A stretch of DNA of 64,000 nucleotides. Source: Chaunax sp. Z400 (Eukaryota > Chordata > Actinopteri > Lophiiformes > Chaunacidae). A model generated the notes under the pieces. That model was not told the DNA's origin. It saw only the letters and a program-made list of their open reading frames with translations, and made no database searches. A program made the position numbers and the translations under genes. This document shows, one piece after another, positions 1 to 15,313 of this stretch; position 1 is the first letter of the stretch, and every line of letters begins with the position of its first letter. The stretch covers positions 12,338,339 through 12,402,338 of the forward strand of contig CM075189.1 in NCBI GenBank assembly GCA_037577475.1, in the 5' to 3' direction.

Positions 1-296
1 GTATTGGAAGCTCCTCTGGGTCAAAGGGCAACAGTCATCTAATCCATTCCAGCTTCCTTAGAAGGTATGTATGTGTTGGTGTGCATTTGACAGAGTGTGT
101 GACAGTTTTTGGGGGTGTCACTGTACCCTAACACCCCTCCTCCGGAGGCAGTACAGGAAACGCTGGGGGTTTGGAAGGGGGTGGGCGGGTGGGTTTGTTT
201 TCAAACTCTAGCGCGGCCTGGAGGGGTGGAGATCTGATCCTAACACAGGGAGGTGATGGGTAATAAGGAAATAGTGAGGAGCAGCTGTCCTTAGTT

Positions 297-297
<1 letters not shown>

Positions 298-330
<33 letters not shown>
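298..330. repeat. (CA)n microsatellite
   Basis: Perfect CA run of about 33 bases. Confidence 0.95.
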
Positions 331-332
<2 letters not shown>

Positions 333-893
333 ATAGATATGTCTAACAAATAGAAACCTTTTTCAAAGAGAGATCACACAATAGCACAAGAACAAACACC
401 CTCCACGCCCCAGTGTGAGATTTTAGACATGCAACAATCATTCACCTTCCCTGTCACAAGGCTCGGTCATACTCCATTAACTTACAAAAACAGATACACA
501 TTCGTATCCATAACACATGCACACATACATCAGCCTAAATATATACATTTGCACCAAACACTTCCTGCACATTCCCAGCACAAACTCCACTTGGCCCAGA
601 AGTGATGGTATTCCAGTTAAAGACGAGCACAGCTGTCGCACACACTCAGCCGCTGTTAGTGATTACAAGCTGCAGCCACTCAGCTGATTCTGCACATTTA
701 AATACAGCCTTCAACAAACTGCTGTTTTATTTCATTCAGACAATAATACACAACTTTTTTTCAATACACTTAGATGTGCAGCTCACATCAGTGGCTGCAG
801 CATATCTGGTCTATTCTCCGGGAAGACAGTCGACTGAACAGGAAGGGATGTTCTACATGTTTAATACAAGACTGATAGAATAAGACACACTCA

Positions 894-894
<1 letters not shown>
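331..894. other. Non-coding interval, nothing recognised
   Basis: Intronic, AT-leaning DNA between two CA tracts. A 93-codon open frame at 602-883 has no recognisable motif and ends close to the next CA tract. No RNA gene or clear transposon end is visible. Confidence 0.5.
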
Positions 895-1070
<176 letters not shown>

Positions 1071-2689
1071 GCCAACCTGAGAATGCAATCTGAGCTGACC
1101 TCTGGCTGTGAATCACTCCTACATTAACAGCCAGCTAAACTAAGATCAGAGGCAGCGTTCCTGCGTCCCAGTGTTTCCAACCTGACACCAGCTCACACTC
1201 GCTGTGTGTCTTTCCTCACACAAGCAGCTCCAATCCAAAGAGCAGGAGGGAACGGCCATTTAAACATGACACCTGGCGGGGCTCCTGAGGATCTCCAGTC
1301 CCAATGCCGGAGCTTTACGTCCTTAATTCCAGACTAATCAAGTGGTATCAGGTGCATGTGTGGGTTTTTTTAGATAGCATGCTGGAATTCCCTACGCAGA
1401 AGAGGCATGAAGTAGAACACAGTGATGGTTTACATATGCAAGCAGTGCTTTGCACGCAAAGCATTCATCGTTGACTCTGGAGCTCCCAGATTGCGGTGCT
1501 GTCTCCACAATCTGCAGACATGTTCCGTTGATTTAGCCGCTAACTGCTACTAGCCGCTTTTTAAAATCTCATGTTTTGTCGTCAAAACGTCACACCGCCA
1601 TGCTGTCCTGCCGCCACGTTTATACAGACGTCGATTTGACGCAGTTAGCTCCTCTGTGAGGCGCCATAAAGGCCTGACTTACAGTCTAATAGAATGAAAA
1701 AGAGCTGGAGGAGACTTTTCTAATGCACTAAAGATCAAATAGAAGATGAAAAGTGAGAAAATAAAACATTAAAAAAGTTTTGATCATATTATTTAATGCT
1801 AAATAAACCTTTTTTTTCCCTTTTTTTCCGCCTCCTTTACGTCCCCATCAGTCCCAGAACAAAGTGTAAAAATAAGGTATGAGATTCTTAGGATCCCTGC
1901 AGCATAAATAAGTCAAATAATGAGTAAATAAGTAAAAACAGAAATCCATTCATGCTGCCTGATTTGCTGATATCGAGCTTAATTATACATTTATGGCTGG
2001 TAAAAAAAAAAAGAAGCTGCTGAGTCGTTCATCGGCCATTTTTAACGAAAGCAATAAAGTGACTTTGTCCGTTGTGATGCTTTTTCTTTCTCATCGGAAC
2101 AATCATCTCCTCTTTGTGGGCCTATCTCAGAGTCTCCCTGGTGCTGTATTATACCTAATAAATAGGCAATAAAAAAGCTTAGAAGTCCCAGTGCCCTAGA
2201 TCTCTAACTCTCTGCGATGTTGAGCAAGTCTTAAAACGGTGTGTGTGCCCTCTGCTTATATATCTGCATGGGTTATTTCATTTTGACAGCTTATTCCTCT
2301 CCTACACACACACACACAGACACACAATAGGTCGGCTTTGAATTCCCAGCAGCAGCGGGATGTGGAATAGCCTAATCAGTTTTGCAGTAAATACACAGCA
2401 AGTAGAAGGAGCAGCTATAGTTTTTAATGGGACACAGCGAGCGAAGTCTAGACCCGTTAACACAACCGACAGCACAATAAAACATAGCAGGCAGTCAGCG
2501 GCGACTACACACCTCACCGCCGACTCTCCTACACTTACATCTTTAAGATTTATTCCCAGGGATTCTAGCTGAGCAGAGAACTCTCTGTTCTGTCTGAGGG
2601 TCAGTTTATGTGAGGAGGCTTTAAAAAAAAAATCCTTTATTTCAAGTGTTTTTAATCGGCTGTGTTCATTTTAACACGTCTACTTACAT

Positions 2690-2691
<2 letters not shown>
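1071..2691. other. Non-coding interval, nothing recognised
   Basis: Mixed-composition intronic DNA. It contains poly-T/A runs near 1809-1828 and 2008 and a short CA tract at 2303-2326. No gene or classifiable element was recognised. Confidence 0.5.

Positions 2692-2783
<92 letters not shown>
2692..2783. repeat. (CA)n microsatellite
   Basis: Perfect CA run of about 92 bases. Confidence 0.95.
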
Positions 2784-2785
<2 letters not shown>

Positions 2786-2884
2786 AGGTTTGCTTCTGTT
2801 TTTGTGGGAGTGCAAACAGGATGTGATTAAGTGTGTAATTAGCTGTGAGCTCAGGTTTTCATCAACTCCCACATTACTGTATAA

Positions 2885-3480
2885 AGTCAGTCATTATTTC
2901 ACCATCATGCCGATGGACAGTCCACAAAACATTTCTGTATCTTTACAACAAAACAGCAGCAGTCTGCTAAACAAGTGAAGAAGACGGGGGACTTCTTCTG
3001 AGTCATAAAAACATAACTGAAAACAAACAGGAAGTGACTCCAGACACCTCAGAGTCTCCAGAAGCCCCGAGATCCCAAACTCATTTGAAAAGATGTTATT
3101 TACAGACAAATTTTAAAGCTCTTCGCTTAACTCAGGCTAAAATCAGCCCATAAGTGTCACCACCAATCAATGCTTTGCACTTATTGTATTTATTATAGGC
3201 TGCTGATTCTATTTATTATCTCACACTGATGGACTTTTATATATTGTGCTGTTTCATGTTGTGTATTTGCTGTTTTGTGGTTGTTTTTGTCAACCTGCCC
3301 AGGGACGACAGATGTAAATTAGCTGCAAGCTAACTCCGGTGCAATTACTTTAAATTATGCGGCGTCCCTGCAGAAATAAACGATAAACTAAACTAAACTG
3401 TAGCCTTTAAGCTAACAGCGTCAGCACATAAACCTGTATGAAGACGGTAGACGGGCTTGAATGCTTCTTCGTGCACAAAC
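2885..3480 (+). mobile_element. Fold-back MITE copy 1, split by a LINE end
   Basis: This is a diverged copy of the element family at 5326, 34432 and 36573. Shared landmarks are the sequence near 2908 around GCCGATGGACAGTCCACAAA, the GAAGAAGACGGGG block near 2980, the CCAGAAGCCCCGAGATCCCA block near 3058, and GTAGCCTTTAAGCTAA at 3401. The last two landmarks are contiguous in the other copies but here are separated by about 280 foreign bases, showing a nested insertion. Confidence 0.6.
3122..3398 (+). mobile_element. LINE 3' end (L2/CR1-like) nested in MITE
   Basis: The segment contains CCTGCCCAGGGACGACAGAT, AAATTAGC and GCTAACTCCGG followed by GTCCCTGCAGAAATAAA, the recurrent 3' end of a fish L2/Maui-like LINE as I remember it. 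It ends in short repeats of the type AAACTAAACTAAACT, typical of such elements. Being confined to the 3' end, it is a 5'-truncated insertion. Confidence 0.5.
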
Positions 3481-4114
3481 TGAAGACATCTGTCTTGTGG
3501 TAAACCGGTAAACACTGAAGGATGCTCCCACTTCAATGCTAATGCTTCTAGCTTAGCATCTACAGTGATCCATCTTAAAAAAGGTGTAAATAACATCACA
3601 AACAGATGAGAATTAACTGAAGTCTGAGCCACAAAATCCACCAAGAGCACACAATCAATGCAACCTGCAATTTGAATCAAACGTGGAAATCTTCTCTGAC
3701 TGCGTGTCGAATTTTAGATTTCCTCCTCAGCATCATCTCAGCCTTTTCATTTATCGTGGCTTTATTTTCTATTTTCTGCACATCTCCTATATGCATCAAA
3801 AGAACAGCGGACTGTCTACGAGACTCGCTCAAGCGTTACGAGTTCAATACTGCAGCCATTCTTCCCATTATGTGTGTTTTTCGAGCCTGGACCCCTCAAA
3901 GTAAAAACACATTGATATTTTTCTCCCCCAGAGTTTGATTGTTTTTGATGCTGCAGTCAAAAAACACAGTTTTCAATCAGAAATACTTTGATTTTCTATC
4001 AGGAAAAAGCTATTATGTTCCCCGACGGCTCTTTGTGTTTCACCCACTCCTATTTCTGCTGTGTGTGTGTGTGTTGTGGTGGATAGTGTGAGTCAGCGAT
4101 GTTCCCTGCTGTCT

Positions 4115-4145
<31 letters not shown>

Positions 4146-5325
4146 CGGTCCATGCATACAAATAGAGTGTTACATCTGCAGACACACAGTTCCTAGATTA
4201 ACATGACAGCATCCATAGATACACACTTAAACACACAGACACATTCACACACACAGAATTTACATTGTATGTGCGCATGTGTGTGTGTGTGTCTGTGTGT
4301 GTGTGTGTCTGTGTGCGTGTGAACTGACTCATCTCATCAGTATTTTGCTAATGTGGAGACAGACGGCTGCACCATCTGCTCACAAGGCACACCAGCAACT
4401 TTTTCAAGCAATGTCCTCCTGCAACATTGCTCCCAGTGAGCAGCGTGATTGGCTGATATGAGTTCAGACTGAACAGGTTGAGGAAACACACCCATACAGA
4501 GCCATTTGTTCTTGATTTCTCTGGATGCATCGATCACTCTTTAACCTGTAGCTACGCTGGGATGAGCCTGACGGTCTCCATACAGCTAAATAAAGCTTGC
4601 TAACAGGGCTAATCTGTAGCCTGACTTTGACTGCAGGCCTGCTAAAGGATATGCAAAGGTGAGAAGGTCTAGTAAGGCTATAGAGGCAGGGCCAAACAAG
4701 CTGTATTCACAAGACGTAGCTGAGTTAAACCTTGTAAAAAAACAACTAATTCATGACTTTTCCATTTGTTCCTAAATTAATCTCATGACTTTAAATCAGC
4801 TGTTGCTCTGGACTGATAATTTGACACAGTACTGAAATAAATCAAATGCATCAACCAGACATTTGGAAGACTTTGCTAAATAACCTTCAGCATAAATCTG
4901 ACATGGTAAAATTGCAGAAGAAGATAGAAGAACGCGGTATTGATAAGATATCATGATAAAACTACATCTGACACATTTATCGGCAAAATCGCTTCAGCGC
5001 AGTGCACTCTGCCCCGCTTGATATCCCAGAATGCATCTGCCAGTCAATACGGAGGAATTAGAGTAAGACCTTGTTTGGGTGAGGGGGGGGAGATTTGCAA
5101 CTTAAAGACACGGCAGAAAAGGGGTGAGGAGGGCTTCAAGGGTCTGTGAAGGGGGGGAGGGGCACTGGAAGGAATCAAGGCCTCGGTACGTTAGGATCCA
5201 AGATTACGCTAACTGACACATCGAGGTCATTCATGGGTGACTGGTTGAATTACATGAGTACTAACGAGTAAAAACCTGCTGCAGCCAAAGGAGGAGGAAT
5301 GAGACGTATGAAACCTTTAAAAACA
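3481..5325. other. Non-coding interval with short CA/TG tracts
   Basis: Holds a CA tract at 4117-4145 and an imperfect TG tract at 4276-4320; the latter accounts for the open frame at 4279. A G-rich stretch lies near 5078-5163. No gene recognised. Confidence 0.5.
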
Positions 5326-5985
5326 TTCAAACTCATCTCCATGACGACGGAGAGTCGGGTGAAGTCTCTTAGTCAGCAGAACATCTTTGTAGTGTTGCAG
5401 CATTGTCCTAAATGACCGGAGATGATGGAGGTTTTAAAAGAACTGACTCCATGAAGCTCTTTCGGTGGGATCCAGGTCTCCAGAAGCCCTGAGATCCCCA
5501 ATCTGAGAAGACGTTATTTACAACCTCTCCACTGTAGCCTCTAAGCTAAAAGAGTTAGCGTGCACCCCGTCTGCAGCGGGTGCAAAACCTCAGTTTTTAC
5601 TTGCTGCGCATCTCACACAACAAAGAGCTTTGCTGAAGTTGCAGCAACAAGTTGCATTTTCTTTTTTTGCATGAGCGCTTGAGGTATGCAGATATCACAC
5701 GTTCTCCATCTCGTCTACAGATGGGGTGCATGCAAAAACTGCAATAAGGTAGGGTGTAGTTTACATCTTTCCAGATCCATCTGAGATCTCAGGGATGGTG
5801 GAGACTTAGATCACATCATACAAGCTGTAAGGAGACACTTCATGTTTGTTTTCTGTTGTTTTACATTTTAAAAGTCTCCATCTTCTTCTGTTGTTTAGGA
5901 GGAGGCTGCAACACTGCTGTGAAGCCCCACAAATGATTTATGGACTTCACCCGACTCTCCATCGGCATGGAGGTGAGTAAATAAT
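5326..5985. mobile_element. Fold-back MITE copy 2 with long inverted arms
   Basis: The left arm (about 5328-5430, around GGAGAGTCGGGTGAAGTC) recurs in reverse complement at about 5880-5985 (around GACTTCACCCGACTCTCC at 5944). The arms enclose family landmarks CCAGAAGCCCTGAGATCCC near 5481 and GTAGCCTCTAAGCTAA near 5535. The structure is that of a non-autonomous DNA transposon with roughly 100-base inverted arms. Confidence 0.65.
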
Positions 5986-7065
5986 ATATATACTATATAC
6001 TCATGTATATAAGGCACCTTTAACATGACACTATTACCGTCACTAAAAAAAAACCTTAAATAAATGATGTTACAGGTAAAGCAGTCAGATCCGGATGTCA
6101 AAGCTCCAAACATATCATTCCACTCGGCCGCCTCACACACTCCTCCAGTCAGCTAACAGCATTACTCTGACAAATACGCTGTAATTCCCACTGCTGGCCA
6201 GAGGCCAACACAAACCTTCATCCCCCTCCAGCCACACTCACTCACAGACTGATTAATTTTGGCTAAAGTGGAAATGTCTGTTGTTTGATTGGCTCCATTA
6301 TCAGGATGTAAAACAATCAGGTAAACTGTTAGCGGCAGAGAACTTCCACATACAAGTGGGAGGAAAGCAGCTGGAAGTGTTGGAGTTCATTTGCATGATG
6401 TCATTGTAAATAAAACAGTGCTTTCAGAGGAACTGGACTATTTCACTGTGTGAACCTGGACTGGTACTAATCAGGATGATCATTTATATGAACTGGCTGG
6501 TCTGATCTGCAGACAGCAGCCCATACGCATCACTATAATACAGAGATGCACAGCGACATATCTGTGCATCTGCACACAGGCATGGGGCAAATGATTGGGA
6601 GATAGCGAGCACACCTGGGTTTTAAAGGAATGAGGAGATGGGGAGGCTAATTACAGACTGGAGGAGAGTAAGGAAGTGAGAGAAGGAAGAAAGAGAGGAA
6701 AAATGAAAACCAAATCAACAGGAAAAGGAAAGGGAGGCTGTGACGGTGTAACACGAAGTGACACGGTGTAAACTTTGGCCAAACACACCCGTGACCAAGC
6801 ATCTCCTCAGCTATATGCGGAGTTGCTAAGGCGCAAACAAGCAGGTAAAAGGTTGACTTCAACACAACACACACACACACTCATCCATTGTGAAACACAC
6901 AGTGGCATTTCTTGGGTTTACTGCACCACGCCGGCTGCTTTCCTCGCCTTCTGCATCTCCTTGGAGACGGTCAGCAGGGCAGAGTTGGCCCACAGGAACA
7001 GGCATTAACACTTCTCCCCTCTCATTAAAACCTGTGAGCGTCTCTATTTCAGCAGCCAAAGTGGC
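5986..7065. other. Non-coding interval, nothing recognised
   Basis: Ordinary intronic DNA with a purine-rich stretch at 6650-6735. Open frames here lack any recognisable domain. Confidence 0.5.
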
Positions 7066-7066
7066 T

Positions 7067-7112
7067 GAAGAAGAAGAAGAAGAAGAAGAAGAAGAAGAAG
7101 AAGAAGAAGAAG
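7067..7112 (+). repeat. (GAA)n trinucleotide repeat
   Basis: About 15 GAA units, giving a spurious polyglutamate frame. Confidence 0.95.
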
Positions 7113-8820
7113 ACAGGCTGTGTCATCATCCTCACAACAACTTACAATGAGCCACAAGAACACACCTCGTGCACCAACATGGGAAAACGTGAAAGAGATT
7201 CTGAGGAGCTCATTTTGCATTCAAATGCACCGACTTTCACAACTCCTGCTCTCTCTGAGGAGGAAGAAAATGCACTGAATGAGGCATTGTGTGTCCACCT
7301 CCCTGCATTCCTCTTATTCCCTCTCCTCCTTTCTTCCTCCTACCTTCTGGACTCAGACTCCAGGAGTTTTTAAAACCCCAACCGATTTTTTTTTTGTTGG
7401 CACCACTTCCTGCTGCTGTCACTGGTTACTGTGGTTATTATGGTCCTTGCTCCTAAAGTAGTAAAGTAATCATCCCGATTTTAAATCCTAAATGTCAAAC
7501 ATGTAGTTTACATGTTTCGTTTTTTAAGGCTGGATCTGTAAACGCCTCCCATTCCCAGATAACCCGGGTGGAACATCTGTTTCAGACCAGATTCCTCCTC
7601 CGACTGTCGGGAAGGAAGAATTTGGATTAAATTGGCCTGAAAGTCCTTTTCTCTCAACTCTCATTTCCTCCTCTTTCATCTCATCTCCTTTCTTTTTTCT
7701 CCTCTCCTTGAACCTCAGCTCCTTCCTTTCTTTCCTCTACTCCCTTCAAACCATCACTCCTTTCTTTTCCCCTTTCAGTCCACGATCTCGTCGCTTCCTG
7801 TTCTCTCCCTCCGGTTTTACCTCCCCATCTCTCCTCCTTATGGGGGCCATTATCCTCCATCAGAAGCTTCTCGGCGATGGTCTAATAGCTTCGGAAAACC
7901 TCCTGCCACACCTTTCCTGTTGCAGGAGGGGGTTATGTGACTTTTTGAAACCGGCAACCCTACATTCACCTCCTCGGTCATCTGTGAGGTGAGGAAACTT
8001 CTCTCAATATTCCCTTTGCTCTCCTCTTTGTCCTCACCTCTCACCTCTTTGCTCTCATTTCCTGAGTCACCCCATCTCATCCTCCCTCCCTCCCCTTGCT
8101 GTCCATATATATCCATATGCAGCAGTCATGAAGGTCACACAGCTCCCTGCCTGAAGGACGCATAGTGGCAGTGAATGCACCATAAGCTGCTATGCAGTGC
8201 AACATGTGAGATTAGCATGGAAACAGCGCAGCTATAAATACAGAATACAGTCGGCTCCATCTGCTCTCTGTAGCGCTTCCTGCAGTACCTGAAGTATGAA
8301 AGTCTCAGACTGAGGAAGTGGAACTAGACATGTCAGAGATTTATTGACTTCAGCTCCAAGCTGTGCAAACCTCTCCTCTCTCTGCCTCTCCTTTATTTAT
8401 AGGCTCGACACCCATGGAGAAGCAGCTGGTTGTCCTCACAAGGCTTCCACCTGTACGGCTGAAGCTGCACACAGCATTATAGATGTTTGCTAATATTAAA
8501 TATGTTATATCTTATCAGACTGCATTACAGTAGGAGGACTTAGCACAGAGGAATGAATCATATTAATTAGGTCAACAAGCAGATTCATGGAAATTGTCTA
8601 AATTAAATTTTGGTCCTTCTGCTGCCTGCAGGAGCTCATAAATAAAGATTTAGGAAGAAAATCTTTTTTCACTTGATGGCAAACTATTAAGTAAAAGTTT
8701 TTTTTTTTAAATGCATTTGTTACATTTACCTAAAGATGAACCCATCTGACTTTATCAGTCATAATACCAACACCAAAAGCCCTCTTAATGAGCACCGGTC
8801 CGATATCAGTGTTGAACAAG
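7113..8820. other. Non-coding interval, pyrimidine-rich patches
   Basis: Stretches at 7305-7345 and 7640-7835 are strongly C/T-rich on the plus strand. No gene recognised. Confidence 0.45.
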
Positions 8821-8829
8821 AATTAGTAT

Positions 8830-9470
8830 AATTAGTGGAGCTCATACTTCTGCCAAGGCCAAACAAAACCTCATCCCTCCAGAGAGTTTACTGGAAATCT
8901 GTCCATTATAGTTTTTGTGCAATTATGGAAGATACTGAAAAAATGTCCCATTTCATGGGATTAAATTCCTGGATCCACTCCGACCAGATCCACAACAACA
9001 TTTAACGGAAATAAGTTCAGTCATTTTCGCATAATTAAGAAAAAAATTTTTTTTTAAATGCACTTCCAATGTTATGAAAAGAAACAACAACCTGGATCTG
9101 CCCCTTTATTCACTGCACAAAAGAAATAAACACTGAATTTGAGGAGAAAATGTTTGTAAAAAAACCACAAAAAAAAACATAAAAATGTTTTAATACTTGT
9201 GAAATTATTTTTCCATGAAACAAGATAATTTTACTTGTCAAGCAATCTGGAAATAAGTAAATAAAAAAAATATTTTAAAAGTAAATTAGATTTAAAACAA
9301 GATAATTATCTCTTATTTCCAGAGATTTAAATCTTGGCAAGTACAGAACAATTATCAGTGTCCAGACCTGGACCGGAATCTGATAGGGTCTTGCCTGAAC
9401 CCTTATCACATCCTTTCACCAGGTTTTGTGGAAATCCATCCAGTAAAAACCAAACCAATCATCATCATTG
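8830..9470. repeat. Diverged copies of a common fish dispersed repeat
   Basis: Phrases such as GGAAATCTGTCCATTATAG (near 8894), CTGGATCCACTCCGACCAGA (near 8969), GGATCTGCCCC (near 9092) and TTTTGTGGAAATCCATCC (near 9425) belong to an abundant teleost repeat also seen at 27.8, 52.6 and 54.5 kb. I recognise the family but cannot name it with certainty. Confidence 0.45.
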
Positions 9471-12400
9471 ATCCATCCTGATCCAGCTGCTTGACTCTGT
9501 ATTGGACTGATATCGGTCCTGCTGGATCTTTGCCCATCAGGTGGGATTTTTGCCAGTGACAGATAAAATCATTGTTGCTTGTTAAAACAAGTTGGACTTA
9601 AAAAACTGTGAAGTTGATTAGTTAAACTCCAAATATAACCAAAATCCTGCCAAGACTTTTTCACAGGATTTTTCCAAAAGTGAGTTTGGAAACACTTTTA
9701 AATCCATTTGTTGGCATTTATTTGTTATATTGGTCAACATTTAACATTGTCCGTCTTCAGCCCTTGCTTGAAACATGCTTTTTTCATTTATTCTTATCAT
9801 CAGTGTTTCCTCACTTCAATAGAGCTATTTATGGATTTCTGGTCAGGAAAGATCTCAAATCAGGATTCATTTCACAACAGCCGCATTAAAGAAGCTGTTT
9901 GATGGGGAATCGTTTGGTTTTTACTGGAGTTTGACTTATTTTATCTCACCTGAGTTTCTGAGATCATTCATTTAATCAGTGTGAAGACATGAAGTCACTT
10001 CTGATGTGTTTTAAACACCTGATTAGATGTTTTTAGACAGTTTGTGCACATGGTGTGTGTTTCAGCCTTTTATCTGAGACTGTTTTCAGAGGCTCTATTT
10101 TTCACCGAGGTCTGAAGGCTAAGAAAGTGTTTCTCTTCCCCAGGGCTCAGAACACAGTGGCCCAGATAGACACAAGGCTAACCTAAAGTAACAGCCCAGT
10201 GTGCTGCTATGATTCCACTAATGTAGACTGACAATAAAAACTCCTGGTGTGACAATTAAAGTCTATATTTAGAGCATCTTTGTTGTGTGGAGCAGTTTGT
10301 ACTGTACAACTTTGAAGTTACAAAAACAAGTAAAATCTCCTGTTTTTTTAAAAGGAAGTTTGGTGTTAATGTATGAAAACCTGTATTATTTTTGACTCAG
10401 AGCAGGTAAATATCATTCAGTGACTTTCATCAGCAAAGAAAATGTCTATTGCTCCATAAACACGATGCAGCTGATGTGGTTTTAATGCACAAACTAGTCC
10501 CTGAAAAGTGAGATCTTACATAAAGAACGAGTCTGGACTAAATGTACACTAGATGTAAAGAATAACAGCCGTTACTCTAAATGACAGCAGTAAGATCCAG
10601 TTTCACCAAAGCCTGTTTTAATGAGACACTTAGCTGCTGCTGTTATGCACAACACTGCAGCTTCTTCTCTCACATCAACACCAACATTAAGGTGCAGGAG
10701 GCCTGCAGCATCCTGACGGCTTCTCTTTCAATTCAAAAACACCCTCCGATTCCAAAACGGCCTCGAAAACAACACGAGAGCTCCAGAAGTGACCCGTGTG
10801 GTGGTTTCTGGAGACGTGGGCGGAGATGCTGGTCTGCAGACAGCAGATGCAGCCCTTTGCACTGCAGCCCAGCCGCATCCATCACTGTCAGGAGAGCCAG
10901 GTGGACGGAAGCAGCCCCACACCATCACCCGACCCAGGAGTGTCCTCACGCGTCGCCACGTACAGAAGCGCAGGGCAAAAGGCCGAATAAAGGCACGACT
11001 AGGCGTTAACACATCTACCTGCAGTGGGTTTTTAATCTGCTGAGGCACATGAACGCAACGCAAAACAAGGTCAAGAACACGCAGACGCGAAGGCGTGCAT
11101 GACCTCAGTGTATAGAGAATGTGCAAAGCCTTGACCTCCGACCTCTTTTAACCCTTTTTAGAAGCAGGCAAGGTGACGGAAATGCAGATATTTATGGCTG
11201 CAGGACGAAAATACCCCCCGCAGCTAAACCTCTGTCAGTACTGCACCATCATGTGCTGCTGCAGGTATGAAGCAGTTGGTCTTGGTAAGCGCCTTGCTAA
11301 AAGGGCACGTCAGTCACACTTGGATGACACATGACTTCTAATGCACTTCCTCCGCTCACAAATAGCCGATTGGGATGACTGTGAAAGGTTCACCGGTAAT
11401 TTTAGAAGAAGGCTTTTGTCGGGGCAAAGCTAACGCTTTGTTCTAGGTTAATTTCACAGAGGTTAGCCCAGCTGGGATGAAGAGAGGAGACCTTCCAGGA
11501 CAGCAGCACTGAGAATAAATAAAGTCAAAGCTGCTTATAAAGCAGAGTATATGCACTGTAAAAACAAACCAAGTTTACTGTCAGGGCTCCAGAGGAGACG
11601 GCAGAAAGATGGCAGCTGCAAAACCATTTATATACATAAAAAAGGCAAAGATGAAACTACAAAGTCTTTCTGGAAATGCACACATTTTATAATATAATAT
11701 AAAATAGAATCAACCTACAGTGGAAATGACAGATTCAAACATGAAAGTGAAATCATGCAGGGTTAAACAGAAATACATAACTAGCCTACATGTCCATGTA
11801 TATTAACATGTAACATGTGCATCAATATGTTACATTATGTTGTTTTTTTTGTTGCTACTTATGACATCATCAGACACTTTGTGCAAAGCTGCATTCTGAA
11901 TCATTCAATCTGCTTTTTTATCAGATCATGATCAGATCAATCTGATGTGGAATCAGTGAAATCAGAGGAAAATGACCAGAAATATTGGTTTGGTTTCCAC
12001 TAGATTGACTGAAATGTTAATAATAATCTCGTGTTTTAGAAAAGACTAGAATATCATCGACTAAAACAAGACTAAAATAAAGGTTTTCTTTGACTAAACT
12101 GAGACTAAAAATGTCCAAACTTTTAGTCGAGTAAAATTTGATCATGTGACTAAATGTGACAAAAATAATGATGACATCTGACACAGGATGAGGACTGATT
12201 AAAAAATAACTGAGGACATTAACACTAGCATGAAGTGGAGACAGCAGGGTGTGAAAAATAATGTTCAGCGTCCATGAGGCTAAAGTTAGACGATTCTGTA
12301 AGCAGCCACGAGCCTCACATGTTACCAGAGACACAGATAAACATGGAAGCACATGCATGACAAACACACACACACATACAAACACACACACAGCAACATA

Positions 12401-12540
12401 ACACTATGATCGAGTATCAGACCTCCCAAACCACAAACCACAAACCTGGATCAGCTAATGGATCAGTTCATGTATCAGTGAACCCCCACCCACCTGACTC
12501 CCCCACATAGAGCAACCTGTCACCACCTGCAACCTGCTAC
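9471..12540. other. Non-coding interval, mostly featureless
   Basis: Contains a GC-richer patch at 10735-11100 with no exon-like signals I trust, and a patch at 12035-12130 of GACTAAAA/ACTAAAAT-type words, a dispersed motif common in fish. No gene recognised. Confidence 0.45.
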
Positions 12541-12541
12541 A

Positions 12542-12624
<83 letters not shown>
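12541..12624. repeat. (CA)n microsatellite
   Basis: About 80 bases of CA, starting with CGCG. Confidence 0.95.
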
Positions 12625-12627
<3 letters not shown>

Positions 12628-12750
12628 TAACTCAGACAATAACACACAGACACACACACAGAGGCACTGGAGGGTAGCCAGAGCAATCAGCAACTCTGTC
12701 CTTGAGCAGAGTGAGGGATACCGGGGTGCCACATCATCACAGAGGCAGCT

Positions 12751-12906
<156 letters not shown>

Positions 12907-12950
12907 GTTTATTAGGAACACAGGAAAGTTCAACACAGGCATGATTCCCC

Positions 12951-13089
<139 letters not shown>

Positions 13090-13238
13090 CTATATTTTCG
13101 TCCGATACTCTGACATTTAAGTTGTTTCCTTGAGGAGAAAGAGGAGCTGATCTGCTCCTCTTTCTCCTCCTTTTCTCTCTCCATCATCTTTTACACACTT
13201 TCAGTTTTCAATTAAGCTCAAGAGACGTTTCATCATCC

Positions 13239-13242
<4 letters not shown>

Positions 13243-13275
<33 letters not shown>
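13243..13275. repeat. (CT)n microsatellite
   Basis: Perfect CT run of about 32 bases in a pyrimidine-rich surround. Confidence 0.9.
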
Positions 13276-14872
<1,597 letters not shown>

Positions 14873-15257
14873 CCTCCTCGCTGCACTGCAACACACGTGA
14901 CAGAGAGACTCATGCAGAAGCACAACCATATTAGGTAGAAAACAAAGACAGAGACACAAAGACAGACACAAAGACTTTGTACAGCAACCTTTGACCTCCT
15001 GGTTTATCTGTAAATACAGACAACCGATGACTCAGGTGTGTCAGGTGTGCGTGTGTGTGTGTGTTTGCATGAGAAAGTGTGTGTGTGTGTGTTTGCATGA
15101 GAAAGTGTGTGTCCCTGCAGCTGTGCCAAGCACAAAAACCAGAAGATGTGTGTGTGTGTTTTGTAAGTGTGTGTTCATCAGATGTGAAGCCACAAAGGCT
15201 TTGTACTTCCCAGCTGTCTCATCAAAAGATCAGCTTCCTCTCTACATATCACACATG

Positions 15258-15263
15258 CACACA

Positions 15264-15308
<45 letters not shown>
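15258..15308. repeat. (CA)n microsatellite
   Basis: About 50 bases of CA with one CAAACA break. Just upstream, 15045-15110 carries a short duplicated block (GTGTGTTTGCATGAGAAAGT twice, about 35 bases apart). Confidence 0.9.

Positions 15309-15313
<5 letters not shown>

Noticed and set aside
7345..7372. Possible intronic microRNA like mir-378, which lies in this intron in mammals
   Set aside because: CTTCTGGACTCAGACTCCAG only loosely resembles the mir-378 arm and no matching partner arm was found nearby. By-eye search of the intron found no better candidate; a covariance-model search would settle it.
10581..11126. Overlapping frames of 142 and 132 codons in a GC-rich patch
   Set aside because: Open on both strands because of GC content; no domain recognised and no convincing splice signals.
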